Of a stretch of DNA of 64,000 bases, positions 44,696 to 53,619 are shown piece after piece (within the stretch, counting starts at the first letter, position 1; the number at the start of each line of letters is the position of its first letter). A program made the translations under genes and the position numbers. The stretch comes from Mumia xiangluensis (GTDB lineage Bacteria; Actinomycetota; Actinomycetes; Propionibacteriales; Nocardioidaceae). Location of the stretch: contig NZ_WJYO01000001.1 of NCBI RefSeq assembly GCF_010994095.1, forward strand, positions 930,001 to 994,000, in the 5' to 3' direction. The notes beneath the pieces were generated by a model, which searched no databases, was not told where the DNA came from, and saw nothing but the letters and a program-made list of their open reading frames with translations.

Positions 44696-45793
44696 ATGCC
44701 TTTCTCGTACGCCTCCGCGCCGCGTCCGTTGATCGTGACCGGGTCGGAGGAGCACCTCGACGCCGTGCTCAGGTTGTGCGCTGCCGCCGCGATCGAGCCG
44801 TTGGTGTGCGCCGAGCTGGCGACGGCACGGCCCCACTGGCCTGCCGCGCCGCTGGTGGTGCTCGGCGACGACGTCGTCGCCGGCCCTGGGCCAGACCTGC
44901 CCGTGCTGGAGCGGCGCCGAGACGTCGTGGTCGTCGTCCGAGATGACCCGCGCCCTGCGGTCTGGACGACCGCGCTCGCGCTGGGTGCGGAGCAGGTGCT
45001 CGTCCTGCCGAGGGACGACGACGCGCTCGCGCAGCTGCTGGCCGACCGCGCCGACGGGTCCGGTCGGACCGCCCCGGTCGTGGCGTTCGTCGGGGGTTCA
45101 GGCGGTGCCGGTGCGTCGTCGCTCGCGGCGAGCGTCGCTCGGACGGCCGCCCGCGCACCTGGCGGCCGTGACGCGGACGGCGACGTCCTGCTCGTCGACG
45201 GCGACCCGCTCGGCGGTGGCCTCGATCTGCTGCTCGGTGACGAGGCGCGGCCCGGCCTGCGATGGAACGACCTCGCGGCCACCCATGGACGGTTGAGCGG
45301 CACGGCCCTGCGGCGCTCGCTCCCGCGCGCGGACGGGCTTGCGGTCCTGTCGTGGGAGCGGGGAGCGCGGGACGTGCCGAGCGACGAGGTCGTCGCCGCC
45401 GTGCTCACCGCCGTGCGCCGAGCCCACGCCCTCGTGGTCGCCGACCTCCCACGCCATCTCGATGCTGCCGCCGCGGAGGTCGCCGCCCGCGCGGCCGTGA
45501 GCGTCGTGGTCGTCAGCGACGACGTGCGCGGGGTCGCTGCGGCCACCAGCGTCGTACGACGGCTGACCGGGTGGTCGAGCGACATCCGGCTCGTCGTACG
45601 CCGCCGGCGGGGCGGACTCCCGCCGGCCCTCGTCGCCGAGACGCTGGCCCTGCCGCTGCTCACCACGATGAGCGAGGACTCCCGGTTCCGCCGGGCCGTC
45701 GAGGACGGCGTCGGGCCCGTGGCTCGACGCTCCTCGGTCCGTGCGGCCGGGCGGAGCGTCTGGTCCCTGCTCGCACCCGAGCTGGCGCGATGA
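44696..45793 (+). CDS. ssd: CpaE-like / Ssd septum-site-type protein of the tad locus
   Basis: The protein has 365 residues: an N-terminal receiver-like region without a clear phospho-Asp, then a MinD/ParA-like domain. The P-loop reads GGSGGAGASS, without the usual lysines of Walker A, a known feature of CpaE homologues of the actinobacterial helicase/secretion neighbourhood, including mycobacterial Ssd (Rv3660c). It may place the secretion machine or influence division. The next gene overlaps by 4 nt. Confidence 0.88.
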   Translation: MPFSYASAPRPLIVTGSEEHLDAVLRLCAAAAIEPLVCAELATARPHWPAAPLVVLGDDVVAGPGPDLPVLERRRDVVVVVRDDPRPAVWTTALALGAEQVLVLPRDDDALAQLLADRADGSGRTAPVVAFVGGSGGAGASSLAASVARTAARAPGGRDADGDVLLVDGDPLGGGLDLLLGDEARPGLRWNDLAATHGRLSGTALRRSLPRADGLAVLSWERGARDVPSDEVVAAVLTAVRRAHALVVADLPRHLDAAAAEVAARAAVSVVVVSDDVRGVAAATSVVRRLTGWSSDIRLVVRRRRGGLPPALVAETLALPLLTTMSEDSRFRRAVEDGVGPVARRSSVRAAGRSVWSLLAPELAR

Positions 45794-47001
45794 GGCGGCT
45801 CACCGACACCGCCCCCGACCACGCGCTCGTCATCGAGGTCCGCGACCGGATCGCGGCCGCCGGAGAGCGCCCGACCCCGGAGCGTGTCGCGGCCGCGCTC
45901 CGGGCGGGCGGACACGTCCACGGCGACCGTACGGTGCTGGCGGTGGTCGACGCCCTCCATCGCGAGACCGTCGGCGCCGGCCTCCTCGAGCCGCTGCTGC
46001 GCACCCCCGGTGTCACGGACGTCCTCGTGAACGGCCCTCGGGAGGTCTACGTCGATCGGGGTGACGGGCTCGAACGGGCAGGCATCGTGTTCGAGGACGA
46101 CGATGCCGTGCGCCGGCTCGCGCAACGGCTCGCCGCAGCGGCAGGGCGACGACTCGACGACGCCTCGCCGTTCGTCGACGTGCGGCTCCCCGACGGCACC
46201 CGTCTGCACGCCGTGCTGGCTCCGATCGCCCGCCCTGGGACGGCACTCTCGCTGCGGGTGCCGGCCCGTCGCACGTACTCGCTCGCCGAGCTCGCCGCCA
46301 GGGGAGCGTTCGGCGACGAGGTCCACCGGATCCTGCGGGCGGTCGTCGAGTCGAGGGCGGCCTTCCTGGTGACCGGCGGGACCGGCACGGGCAAGACGAC
46401 GCTGCTGTCGGCGATGCTCGGCGCCGTCAGCGACACCGAGCGGATCGTCGTCGTCGAGGACGCGAGCGAGCTGCGGCCTGATCATCCGCACGTGGTCGCC
46501 CTCGAGTCACGACCGGCGAACGTCGAGGGCGCGGGCGGCGTGGTGCTTCGCGACCTCGTGCGGCAGGCGTTGCGGATGCGTCCCGACAGGCTGGTCGTCG
46601 GCGAGGTCCGTGGCGCCGAGGTGGTTGATCTGCTGGGGGCGCTCAACACCGGGCACGAGGGCGGGTGCGGGACGCTCCACGCGAACACCCCGCACGACGT
46701 GCCGGCCCGGCTGGAGGCGCTCGCGACGGCGGCGGGACTCCCGCGCGCCGCGCTGCACAGCCAGCTCGCGGCGGCGCTCCACCTCGTCGTGCACGTCGCG
46801 AAGGGCCGGCGGAGCGGGACGCGGCGGGTCGCGGAGATCGCCGTCTTTCGTCCCGGGTCGGACGGCGTCGTCGAGTGCGTGCCGGCGCTCGACGTCGCCG
46901 AGGACGGGACCGTCGCCCTCGGGCCCGCTGCGGCGGAGCTGCACCGGCTCGTCGGTGCAGGGCCCGTGCCGGACGGCGGACGGGAAGCGGTGGGTGCGTG
47001 A
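45790..47001 (+). CDS. tadA: CpaF/TadA secretion ATPase
   Basis: The protein has 403 residues and is a type II/IV secretion ATPase: Walker A TGGTGTGKTT (Lys202), the Asp box VVVEDASEL, Walker B-like VVGEVRGAE and the His box GHEGGCGTLHAN. It powers assembly of Flp-type pili or a related machine. ATG 45790 overlaps the preceding stop and its own stop overlaps tadB (GTGA). Confidence 0.95.
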   Translation: MRRLTDTAPDHALVIEVRDRIAAAGERPTPERVAAALRAGGHVHGDRTVLAVVDALHRETVGAGLLEPLLRTPGVTDVLVNGPREVYVDRGDGLERAGIVFEDDDAVRRLAQRLAAAAGRRLDDASPFVDVRLPDGTRLHAVLAPIARPGTALSLRVPARRTYSLAELAARGAFGDEVHRILRAVVESRAAFLVTGGTGTGKTTLLSAMLGAVSDTERIVVVEDASELRPDHPHVVALESRPANVEGAGGVVLRDLVRQALRMRPDRLVVGEVRGAEVVDLLGALNTGHEGGCGTLHANTPHDVPARLEALATAAGLPRAALHSQLAAALHLVVHVAKGRRSGTRRVAEIAVFRPGSDGVVECVPALDVAEDGTVALGPAAAELHRLVGAGPVPDGGREAVGA

Positions 47002-47837
47002 CGGGCGCCGCGTCGTACGACGTCGGTGTCGTCGCGGCAGGTGCGCTCGCGGCCACCGCCGGCTGGCTGCTCGCTGGACGGACTCTGGCAACCCGACAGC
47101 TCGCCACGGTGTCGCCGGCGCGGGAAGGCGCCTCCGACGAGCCGGCCGCACCACGCGGTCGGCTGCCGGGGGCACTTCCGATCGCGGTCGCCGTCGCGAC
47201 CGTCGTCGTCCTCGCGGCGACGGGTGTGACCGTCGTCGCGGTGCTCGTGGCAGGCTGCGTGGCGTGGCTCGTCGCCGCACTCCGGCTGAGGTCGCGGGCA
47301 CGCACCGCCCGTCGAAGGACGCACGCCCACGTCACCGCGGCGTGCGAGGCGCTGGCGGCGGAGCTCGCAGCGGGACTTCCGCCCTCGCTGGCCCTCGAGC
47401 GGGTCGCCGCCGACCACGCCGAGCTGCGTCCGGTCGACGCCCGTGTCCGCCTCGGCGGTGACGCCGCCGCCGCGTTCCGGGCGGCAGCCATGCAACCAGG
47501 TGCCGAGGGCCTGCGCGACGTCGCCGCCGCATGGAGCGTCAGCGTACGGTCCGGGGCCGGGTTGGCAGCGGTTCTGGACCGCGTCGTCGAAGGGTTGCGA
47601 GCCCGCGACGACATCGTCCGCGAGGTCGACGCCACCCTCGGCCCGCCTCGCGCGACCGCGCGACTGCTGGCGGTGCTGCCGCTCCTGGCCCTCGCTCTCG
47701 GAGCCGCGCTCGGCGGCAACCCCGTCGCGTTTCTCCTCAGCGGCGGCATCGGGTCGTGGTGCCTCGCGACCGGCGCCGCTCTGGCGGTCGCCGGCGTGCT
47801 GTGGGTCGAGCGCATCACCGACGGCGCAGCACGATGA
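46998..47837 (+). CDS. tadB: TadB-like inner-membrane platform protein
   Basis: The protein has 279 residues with membrane helices near both ends and the T2SSF-like cytoplasmic segment (CEALAAELAAGLPPSLALERVA; RSGAGLAAVLDRVVEGLR). It forms the platform with TadC. It overlaps tadA and tadC by 4 nt each. Confidence 0.88.
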   Translation: MTGAASYDVGVVAAGALAATAGWLLAGRTLATRQLATVSPAREGASDEPAAPRGRLPGALPIAVAVATVVVLAATGVTVVAVLVAGCVAWLVAALRLRSRARTARRRTHAHVTAACEALAAELAAGLPPSLALERVAADHAELRPVDARVRLGGDAAAAFRAAAMQPGAEGLRDVAAAWSVSVRSGAGLAAVLDRVVEGLRARDDIVREVDATLGPPRATARLLAVLPLLALALGAALGGNPVAFLLSGGIGSWCLATGAALAVAGVLWVERITDGAAR

Positions 47838-48637
47838 CGTTGCTCGCCACGCTCCTCGCCCTGCTCGCCGCCGCTCTCGCTGGTGACTCGGTCCGTGAGC
47901 GACGCCTGATGTCCACCCGCGAGGACGGCTCAGCGCGGGGGTCGGGGTCGACGCTGGGGCTGGGTCTGGGGCTGGGGTCGGGCTCGGGGACGGGGTCGAC
48001 GGCACACGACGTGCCACGGACGTCTTCGGGGCTCCCGGCGTGGCTGACCGCGCCCTGGTTCGCCGGCCTGATGGCGGGCGTACTGATCCTCCTTCTCGTG
48101 GGTGGAGTGGTCGGGCTCGTCGCGGGCGTCGCAGCGGTACTCCCGGTCTCACGGTGGATCGGGCGCCTGGAGCCGGCGGCAGCGGCTCGGCGGCGTGCGG
48201 CGGAGCTCGCCGATCTTCCGCTCGCGCTCGACCTCGTGGTCGCCGCGGTGGACGCGGGTCGCCCGACCGGGCACGTCCTGTCGCTGGTGGCCGACGCCGT
48301 CGGCGGTGCGCTCGGCGAACGCCTCGACGGCGTCGCGGTCCGGATCGAGGTAGGCGCCGACCCGGTGACCGTGTGGCGCGAGCTGGTCGACGACCCGGTC
48401 CTCGCACCGCTCGCCCGCGCACTCGCCCGCGCTTCCCGCAGCGGAACGTCCGTCCACCGGTCGCTGGTTCGCAGCGCCGACGACCTGCGCTCGAGCGCGC
48501 GGGCCGAGGCGCTCGAGCGGGCGCGCTCCGTCGGAGTACGCACGGCGGCGCCTCTCGGGGCGTGCTTCCTGCCCGCGTTCCTCCTCGTCGGCGTCGTCCC
48601 GACCGTCGCGTCGACGTTCGTCGAGCTCGGTCTGTGA
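47834..48637 (+). CDS. tadC: TadC-like inner-membrane platform protein
   Basis: The protein has 267 residues. A first helix is followed by a low-complexity Gly/Ser/Leu linker (about residues 33-58), then a helix pair and the T2SSF-type segment (LPLALDLVVAAVDAGRP; SRSGTSVHRSLVRSADDL) and a final helix. The linker is unusual in composition and may be hypervariable. A gap with the shared tad motif follows before the pilin gene. Confidence 0.87.
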   Translation: MTLLATLLALLAAALAGDSVRERRLMSTREDGSARGSGSTLGLGLGLGSGSGTGSTAHDVPRTSSGLPAWLTAPWFAGLMAGVLILLLVGGVVGLVAGVAAVLPVSRWIGRLEPAAAARRRAAELADLPLALDLVVAAVDAGRPTGHVLSLVADAVGGALGERLDGVAVRIEVGADPVTVWRELVDDPVLAPLARALARASRSGTSVHRSLVRSADDLRSSARAEALERARSVGVRTAAPLGACFLPAFLLVGVVPTVASTFVELGL

Positions 48638-48640
48638 CCC

Positions 48641-48669
48641 GTCCACACCCGAGCCTCGTCCCCAGGTCG
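48641..48669 (+). promoter_or_regulatory. Shared motif upstream of the pilin gene
   Basis: This is the second copy of GTCCACA-N10-GTCCCCAGGTCG, identical in blocks and spacing to 44620-44648. It begins 3 nt after the tadC stop and ends 88 nt before the pilin ATG, suggesting separate expression of the pilin. Confidence 0.55.
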
Positions 48670-48757
48670 TCGCGAGCGGCCGTTCGGCCGGTGCTCCAGG
48701 ACCCACCTTGTCGGCGTGGCCGGGTCCACCGTCCGCAACACGTCCAGAGGAGAGCCC

Positions 48758-48946
48758 ATGAAGTTCCTGATGACTCGTCGTGCCCACGCAGGTGAGCAGG
48801 GCATGACCACCTCCGAATACGCCGTCGGCACCGTCGGGGCCTGCACGGTCGGCGGCGCGATCTACACGATCGCGACGTCCGACTGGTTCAACGACTTCAT
48901 CCAGAACGTCTTCGAGAAGGGGATCGAGCTCCTGCCCTTCATGTGA
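48758..48946 (+). CDS. Flp-like pilin, DUF4244 type
   Basis: The protein has 62 residues. After a basic leader ending in EQG comes MTTSEYAVGTVGACTVG, a prepilin-like junction (Gly before Met, Glu at +5) and a single hydrophobic helix. It is the DUF4244 form typical of actinobacterial tad loci (Rv3656c position). AGAGGAGAG precedes the ATG. No prepilin peptidase gene lies in the window. Confidence 0.88.
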   Translation: MKFLMTRRAHAGEQGMTTSEYAVGTVGACTVGGAIYTIATSDWFNDFIQNVFEKGIELLPFM

Positions 48947-48965
48947 GGCCCGCGGGGCGCGGGCC
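48947..48965 (+). terminator. Hairpin directly after the pilin gene
   Basis: GGCCCGC (48947-48953) and GCGGGCC (48959-48965) pair around GGGGC right after the pilin stop. It could stabilise or terminate a pilin-only transcript, giving more pilin than downstream proteins. Confidence 0.45.
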
Positions 48966-49080
48966 CGGGCAGGTGCTCGAGCCCGCGCGCCCGGCAGGCC
49001 ATCGGGCGCAGCTGCCTCGTCGAGCGCAGCCGGGGAGCAGGTCGCGGTGCGGAGCCGCGAGGACGAGGGAGGGACGTGCG

Positions 49081-49452
49081 ATGGAGGCACGACGACAGGA
49101 GGAGCACGGCATGGTGACGGCGGAGACGGCGATGGTCGTCCCGTTCCTGGTCGCGCTGACGCTGGTGCTGGCCGCGGCCGCGATGGTCGGCATCACCCAG
49201 GTCCGGCTCGTCGACGCGGCGCGCGAGGGCGCTCGGATGGCCGCGCGCGGAGATGATCGCCGCGCCGTCGTCGAGGGCGTCGAGGGGATGACCCCGCTCG
49301 GAGGGGCGGTCGCGGTGACCGAGCGCGCGGACGGCACGGTCGAGGTCACGGTGCGCTATCGCGCGCGGCTCGACCTGCCCATCGTCAGAGCGTTCTCCGT
49401 GCCGCTCGTGGCGACAGCGGTGAGCGCCACCGAAGACGCGACGCAGCCGTGA
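49081..49452 (+). CDS. TadE-like minor pseudopilin
   Basis: The protein has 123 residues with a prepilin-type junction EEHGMVTAETAMVVPFL (Gly before Met, Glu at +5) and one N-terminal helix, then a small domain. TadE-like proteins are membrane-anchored partners of the Flp pilin. GAGGGAGGG precedes the ATG at 49081. It overlaps the next gene by 4 nt. Confidence 0.85.
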   Translation: MEARRQEEHGMVTAETAMVVPFLVALTLVLAAAAMVGITQVRLVDAAREGARMAARGDDRRAVVEGVEGMTPLGGAVAVTERADGTVEVTVRYRARLDLPIVRAFSVPLVATAVSATEDATQP

Positions 49453-49829
49453 TGGCGCCACGAAAGGCCGACGAGAGCGGCGTGGCCACCGTGTACGCCG
49501 CGACGATCGCGGTCCTTCTGGCCGCCGCCTGCGTCGTCGTGCTCCAGGTCGCCGCTGTCGCGCGCCTCCAGCACCACGTCTCGTCCGCGGCCGACCTGAC
49601 AGCGATCGCCGCGAGCCAGGCGGCGGTGAGCGGGGCGGACGCCTGCGGTGCGGCCCGCCGGATCGCCTCGGCCAACCGCACGGTCCTTCGGGAGTGCGAG
49701 CTCCGGGCCGCGGCGGCGACCGTGGTCGTCGAACGCACAGCCCGACTCTGGGGCCGCGAGCTCAGCGTGCGCCGTACGGCGCGGGCGGCACCGTCCGACT
49801 ACGTCCCAGCGCGGGAAGGCCGGCGATGA
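49449..49829 (+). CDS. TadE/TadG-like protein of the helicase/secretion neighbourhood
   Basis: The protein has 126 residues: DESGVATVYAATIAVLLAA gives a pseudopilin-like start and helix, followed by HHVSSAADLTAIAASQA, a segment typical of TadG-like proteins, with two cysteines. It corresponds to Rv3654c. GTG 49449 overlaps the tadE stop; ATG 49452 is an equal alternative. Confidence 0.82.
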   Translation: MMAPRKADESGVATVYAATIAVLLAAACVVVLQVAAVARLQHHVSSAADLTAIAASQAAVSGADACGAARRIASANRTVLRECELRAAAATVVVERTARLWGRELSVRRTARAAPSDYVPAREGRR

Positions 49830-49852
49830 CGGCTCGTCTGCGGAGCGGCGGT

Positions 49853-50521
49853 TCAGGCGCTGGTACGCGGAGTGTTCCGGTCGTCGGGCGACTCCGCGGG
49901 GCCCGAGTCGGTGTCCGCGGGGCCGGAGTCTGCGTTGTCCGCGGGGCCGTCGGGGTCCGTCGCGTCCTGGGTGTCGCTCTCATCGGGGGGCCTTGGAGAG
50001 CCCCCGGCGGTGTCATCGACGTCGGTCGACCCCGCCGTGGTGGCAGGCTCGTCGTACGGCTCCGGAGTCGAGTCGTCGTACGGCTCAGCCGTCGCTGGGG
50101 CGTCGTACGGGTCCACGATCGAGGCGTCGGCGCCGAGGTCCGCGTCGTGCGCCGGGTCGTACGCACGCTCGCTCTCGGGGTCGTACGCAGGGTCGCCGGC
50201 CCGACCGTCGGGGTCTCCCGCGAATGCGGCGGGTGCCCCGGTGCGAATGCTGGCCTGCTCCTTCTCGTACCGCTTGTGCTCCTTGCGGAGCTCGCGGTTC
50301 TCCCGGCGGATGCGGTTGCCCCGGCGGATCCCACGGGCGATGAGCCAGGCACCGAGGACGGCGACGAGCGCGGTCACCGCGCCCGCCCAGAAGACCCCGA
50401 TCCCGTCGGTCGAGATCGTCCACCCGAGGACGTCCACCGACACCGAGTCGGTCGCCTCCACGGTGGCGACGACCCCCGCCAGCACGGCAACCGCGAGGAG
50501 CAGCAAACCCAGAGCGATCAT
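49853..50521 (-). CDS. LapA-like membrane protein with acidic repeat tail
   Basis: The protein has 222 residues with two membrane helices (about 2-22 and 38-62), a short basic coiled-coil (RGNRIRRENRELRKEHKRYE), and an acidic, disordered C-terminal half with recurring DPYD, EPYD and AYDP motifs and many Asp, Pro and Ser. The front part resembles LapA-domain proteins; the tail is unlike anything I can name. GGTGGGGG precedes the ATG at 50521. Confidence 0.65.
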   Translation of the reverse strand: MIALGLLLLAVAVLAGVVATVEATDSVSVDVLGWTISTDGIGVFWAGAVTALVAVLGAWLIARGIRRGNRIRRENRELRKEHKRYEKEQASIRTGAPAAFAGDPDGRAGDPAYDPESERAYDPAHDADLGADASIVDPYDAPATAEPYDDSTPEPYDEPATTAGSTDVDDTAGGSPRPPDESDTQDATDPDGPADNADSGPADTDSGPAESPDDRNTPRTSA

Positions 50522-50596
50522 CGGACCCCCACCTTCCGATCGTGTCGCCACCATAGCCTCAGGAGCGGGGGTTCTCCGGGAGCACGCGCGGGTGGG

Positions 50597-52960
50597 TCAG
50601 GGACGGGCCGCGTCGCGTCCCTCGTCCTCGCCGCTCGTGACGTCGACGGCGTCGGCAAGGAGCGCGTCGAGGAGGATGACAGCGCCGTGCTTCGACAGCG
50701 GGTTGTTGCCGTTGCCGCACTTCGGCGACTGCACGCACGACGGGCACCCTCGCTCGCAGGCGCAGGAGGCGATCGCGTCGCGCGTCATCGCCAGCCAGTC
50801 GCGCGCGACGTCGTACCCCCGGCGAGCGAAGCCGGCGCCGCCGGGAAGCCCGTCGTGGACGAAGACGGTGAGCATCCCCGTGTCCGGATGCATGGCCGTG
50901 GAGACGCCGCCGATGTCCCACCGGTCGCACGTCGCCAGCAGCGGGAGGAGACCGATCGACGCGTGCTCCGCCGCGTGCGCGGCGCCGGGGATCTCGGCGG
51001 GATCGAGGCCGAGCGCCTCGACGACGCGGCCCGGGAGCGTCCACCAGACGGCGGTCGTCCGGAGCGTGTGCTCGGGCAGGTCCAGCGGAATCTCCGCCAG
51101 CACCTGCGCCGACCCGGACCGCCGCTTGACGTAGGAGACGACGCGGCTCGTCACGTCGACGTCCCCGAACGCGATCGACGCGCGACCCCAGGCCGTCACG
51201 GCACGCTCGGCGACGATCGAGATGTCGGTGACCGACCGCGCGGTGGTCGTGTAGTCGGGCCGGTCCTGACGGACGAGCGCGATCTGGTCGGTCGGGTCGT
51301 AGTGCTCGACGACGTAGGTCTCGCCGCGGTGGACGTAGACCGCGCCGTCGTGGACGGTCGCGTCCGCCCGCCCACCGTCGACGGTCCCGAGCAACCGCCC
51401 GGTCTCGTCGTCGACGATCTGCACCGCGGGACCACCGACCGATCGGATGTCGACGAGGTCGGCAGCCCGCTCGCGACGCGTCCAGAACCACCCTTGCGGG
51501 CGACGGCGGAGCCACCCCGCGGCGGTGAGTGCACCGACACCCTCGGCCGCACCGTCGCCGAACAGCGCCAGGTCAGCGTCGGTGAGAGGCAGCTCCTGCG
51601 CTGCGGCGGCGAGGTGCGGCCCGATCACGTGCGGGTTGGACGGATCGAAGACGGTGCCTTCGACGGGTGCGCCGAGGAGCGCCTCAGGATGGTGGACCAG
51701 ATAGGTGTCGAGGGGGTCGTCGCGGGCCACGAACACCCCTGCAGCGCGCGACGCGCCGCGGCCGGCACGCCCGAACTGCTGCCGCAGCGCAGCCCGGGTC
51801 CCGGGGAACCCGGTCGTGACCACGGCGTCCAACCCCGCGACGTCGATCCCCAGCTCGAGCGCGTTGGTGCTCGCCAGACCGAGCAGCGCGCCGCTGCGCA
51901 GGTCGCTCTCGATCAGCCGGCGCTCCTCCGGCAGGTATCCGCCCCTGTAGGTCGTGATCCGGCTCGCGAGGTCCCCGTCGACCTCGGCGAGCATGCGCTG
52001 CGCCGACATCGCGACCGACTCGGCGCCGCGTCGCGACCGGACGAACGCGAGCGTCCGGACGCCCGCCGACACCAGGTCGGCGAGCAGGCCCGCGGCCTCG
52101 ACCGACGCGGGTCGGCGTACCGGTGCGCCGTTCTCGCCACCGGCCGCCTCGACGAGCGGCGGCTCCCACAACGCGTAGGCGACCTCGCCCCGCGGCGCTG
52201 CGTCGTCGGTGACAGGACGCACGGCGAGGCCGGTGAGCCGGGAGGCGGACACGGCCGGATCGGCGACCGTCGCCGACGCCAGCACCAGCACCGGGTCTGC
52301 GCCGTAGTGCGCGGCGACCCGCCGCAACCGGCGAAGGACGTGCGAGACGTGCGAGCCGAAGACTCCTCTGTACTGGTGACACTCGTCGACGACGACGTAC
52401 TGCAGCCCCGACAGGAACCGAGCCCATCGCGCGTGGGACGGCAGGACCGTACGGTGCAGCAGGTCAGGGTTCGTCACCACATAGTTGGCGTGGTCGCGAG
52501 CCCACTGGCGCTCCTCGCGCGTGTTGTCGCCGTCGACGGCAGCGGCGCGCACGGCATCCCACCCCGCGGTGAGCTGGTGGAGTCCCTGGAGCTGGTCGTG
52601 CGCCAGTGCCTTCGTCGGAGCCACGTAGAGCACGGTCGGGCCTCGGCCACGGCGCTGGTCGGCCGCGCGGCCCGCCTCGAGCGCGCTGAGCGCCGGGAGC
52701 TGGTAGGCCGTGGACTTGCCCGAGGCCGTCCCGGTGGCGACCACCACGTGCTCGCCGGCGTGCGCCAGCTCGGCCGCCTCCACCTGGTGCGCCCAGAGCG
52801 TGTCGATCCCGTTCTCCCTGTACCGCGTCCGCAGGGCGTCGCTGACCCACGCAGGCCACGGCGCGTACACCGCCTCGCGCGCGTCCTCGCGTGCCAGGTG
52901 CAGCAGACGACCGTCCGTTGCGCCCGGCAGCCGCAGCAGGGTCTCGATCGGATCGGGCAC
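50597..52960 (-). CDS. DECH-box helicase of the helicase/secretion neighbourhood (MrfA/YprA-like)
   Basis: The protein has 787 residues: motif [10 protein letters not shown], motif II DECH (VVVDECHQY), motif III SAT and motif [11 protein letters not shown], all superfamily 2. The C-terminal part has a cysteine cluster [10 protein letters not shown]...KCGNGN like the zinc site of B. subtilis MrfA (YprA), a mitomycin-repair helicase. It corresponds to Rv3649, which lies near tad genes across Actinobacteria. GTG 52960 diverges from bldG. Confidence 0.92.
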   Translation of the reverse strand: MPDPIETLLRLPGATDGRLLHLAREDAREAVYAPWPAWVSDALRTRYRENGIDTLWAHQVEAAELAHAGEHVVVATGTASGKSTAYQLPALSALEAGRAADQRRGRGPTVLYVAPTKALAHDQLQGLHQLTAGWDAVRAAAVDGDNTREERQWARDHANYVVTNPDLLHRTVLPSHARWARFLSGLQYVVVDECHQYRGVFGSHVSHVLRRLRRVAAHYGADPVLVLASATVADPAVSASRLTGLAVRPVTDDAAPRGEVAYALWEPPLVEAAGGENGAPVRRPASVEAAGLLADLVSAGVRTLAFVRSRRGAESVAMSAQRMLAEVDGDLASRITTYRGGYLPEERRLIESDLRSGALLGLASTNALELGIDVAGLDAVVTTGFPGTRAALRQQFGRAGRGASRAAGVFVARDDPLDTYLVHHPEALLGAPVEGTVFDPSNPHVIGPHLAAAAQELPLTDADLALFGDGAAEGVGALTAAGWLRRRPQGWFWTRRERAADLVDIRSVGGPAVQIVDDETGRLLGTVDGGRADATVHDGAVYVHRGETYVVEHYDPTDQIALVRQDRPDYTTTARSVTDISIVAERAVTAWGRASIAFGDVDVTSRVVSYVKRRSGSAQVLAEIPLDLPEHTLRTTAVWWTLPGRVVEALGLDPAEIPGAAHAAEHASIGLLPLLATCDRWDIGGVSTAMHPDTGMLTVFVHDGLPGGAGFARRGYDVARDWLAMTRDAIASCACERGCPSCVQSPKCGNGNNPLSKHGAVILLDALLADAVDVTSGEDEGRDAARP

Positions 52961-53091
52961 ACCCCGAGTCTCCCAAGGGCGACAAGGACGGTGTTCCGCA
53001 GGCGGGGACCCGGCACCCGAATCCCGCCCGTCCGAGGGAGTCCGCGTGGTTCAATGGCCGAGTCCGCCGCCGTACGAAAGCAGGTCACCGC

Positions 53092-53436
53092 GTGGATCTC
53101 TCGCTCGAGGTGCGACCTCTCGACGGCTTCCAGGTCGTCGAGGTCGCGGGCGAGATCGACGTCTACACGGCGCCCAGGTTGCGGGAAGCCCTGGCCGACC
53201 TGATCGAGAGCGGCCACCACTTCGTGATCGTCGACGTCGAGCACGTCGACTTCCTCGACTCGACCGGGCTGGGCGTCCTGGTCGGCGGCCTCAAGCGCGT
53301 CCGGGCCAACGACGGGACCCTCGACGTCGTCTGCACGCGCGAGCGCCTGCTCAAGATCTTCGAGATCACGGGCCTCGCGAAGGTGTTCGGGATCTATCCG
53401 TCGGTCGACGACGCACTCCGCGCGCACCACGACTGA
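53092..53436 (+). CDS. bldG: Anti-sigma-factor antagonist, BldG-like
   Basis: The protein has 114 residues and is a STAS domain with the phospho-acceptor Ser57 in [12 protein letters not shown]. Length, the start VDLSLEVR, and the position beside the DECH helicase match Streptomyces BldG, which controls sigma factors for differentiation and stress. In Streptomyces an anti-sigma kinase gene follows; here only 183 nt separate it from hppA, so the partner must lie elsewhere. Confidence 0.92.
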   Translation: MDLSLEVRPLDGFQVVEVAGEIDVYTAPRLREALADLIESGHHFVIVDVEHVDFLDSTGLGVLVGGLKRVRANDGTLDVVCTRERLLKIFEITGLAKVFGIYPSVDDALRAHHD

Positions 53437-53541
53437 CGACGTCCCCCCGCGACCGTCCCTGCGCCGGGACCGTCCGGATGCGGCCCGAGCCCTCGGCGTC
53501 CAGACTCTGGGAACCACCGAAATTCTCCCTAGCGAAATGGT

Positions 53542-53557
53542 TGTGGCCCAGGTCACA
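53542..53557. promoter_or_regulatory. CRP-like site upstream of hppA
   Basis: TGTGGCCCAGGTCACA matches the CRP consensus TGTGA-N6-TCACA at nine of ten conserved bases. It is 62 nt before the hppA start. A -10-like TAGCGA lies just upstream, so the site could overlap the start of transcription and repress. Confidence 0.55.
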
Positions 53558-53619
53558 TTGCTGGTTGTCTGTTCGGGCACGCCCGAGCCCAGCGCATTTC
53601 GTGCCGAGGAAGGATCCGT

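Noticed and set aside
49694-53203. An open frame of more than 1,100 codons on the plus strand opposite the DECH helicase
   Set aside because: It is a compositional artefact: the protein has low complexity and the minus-strand helicase carries all expected motifs.
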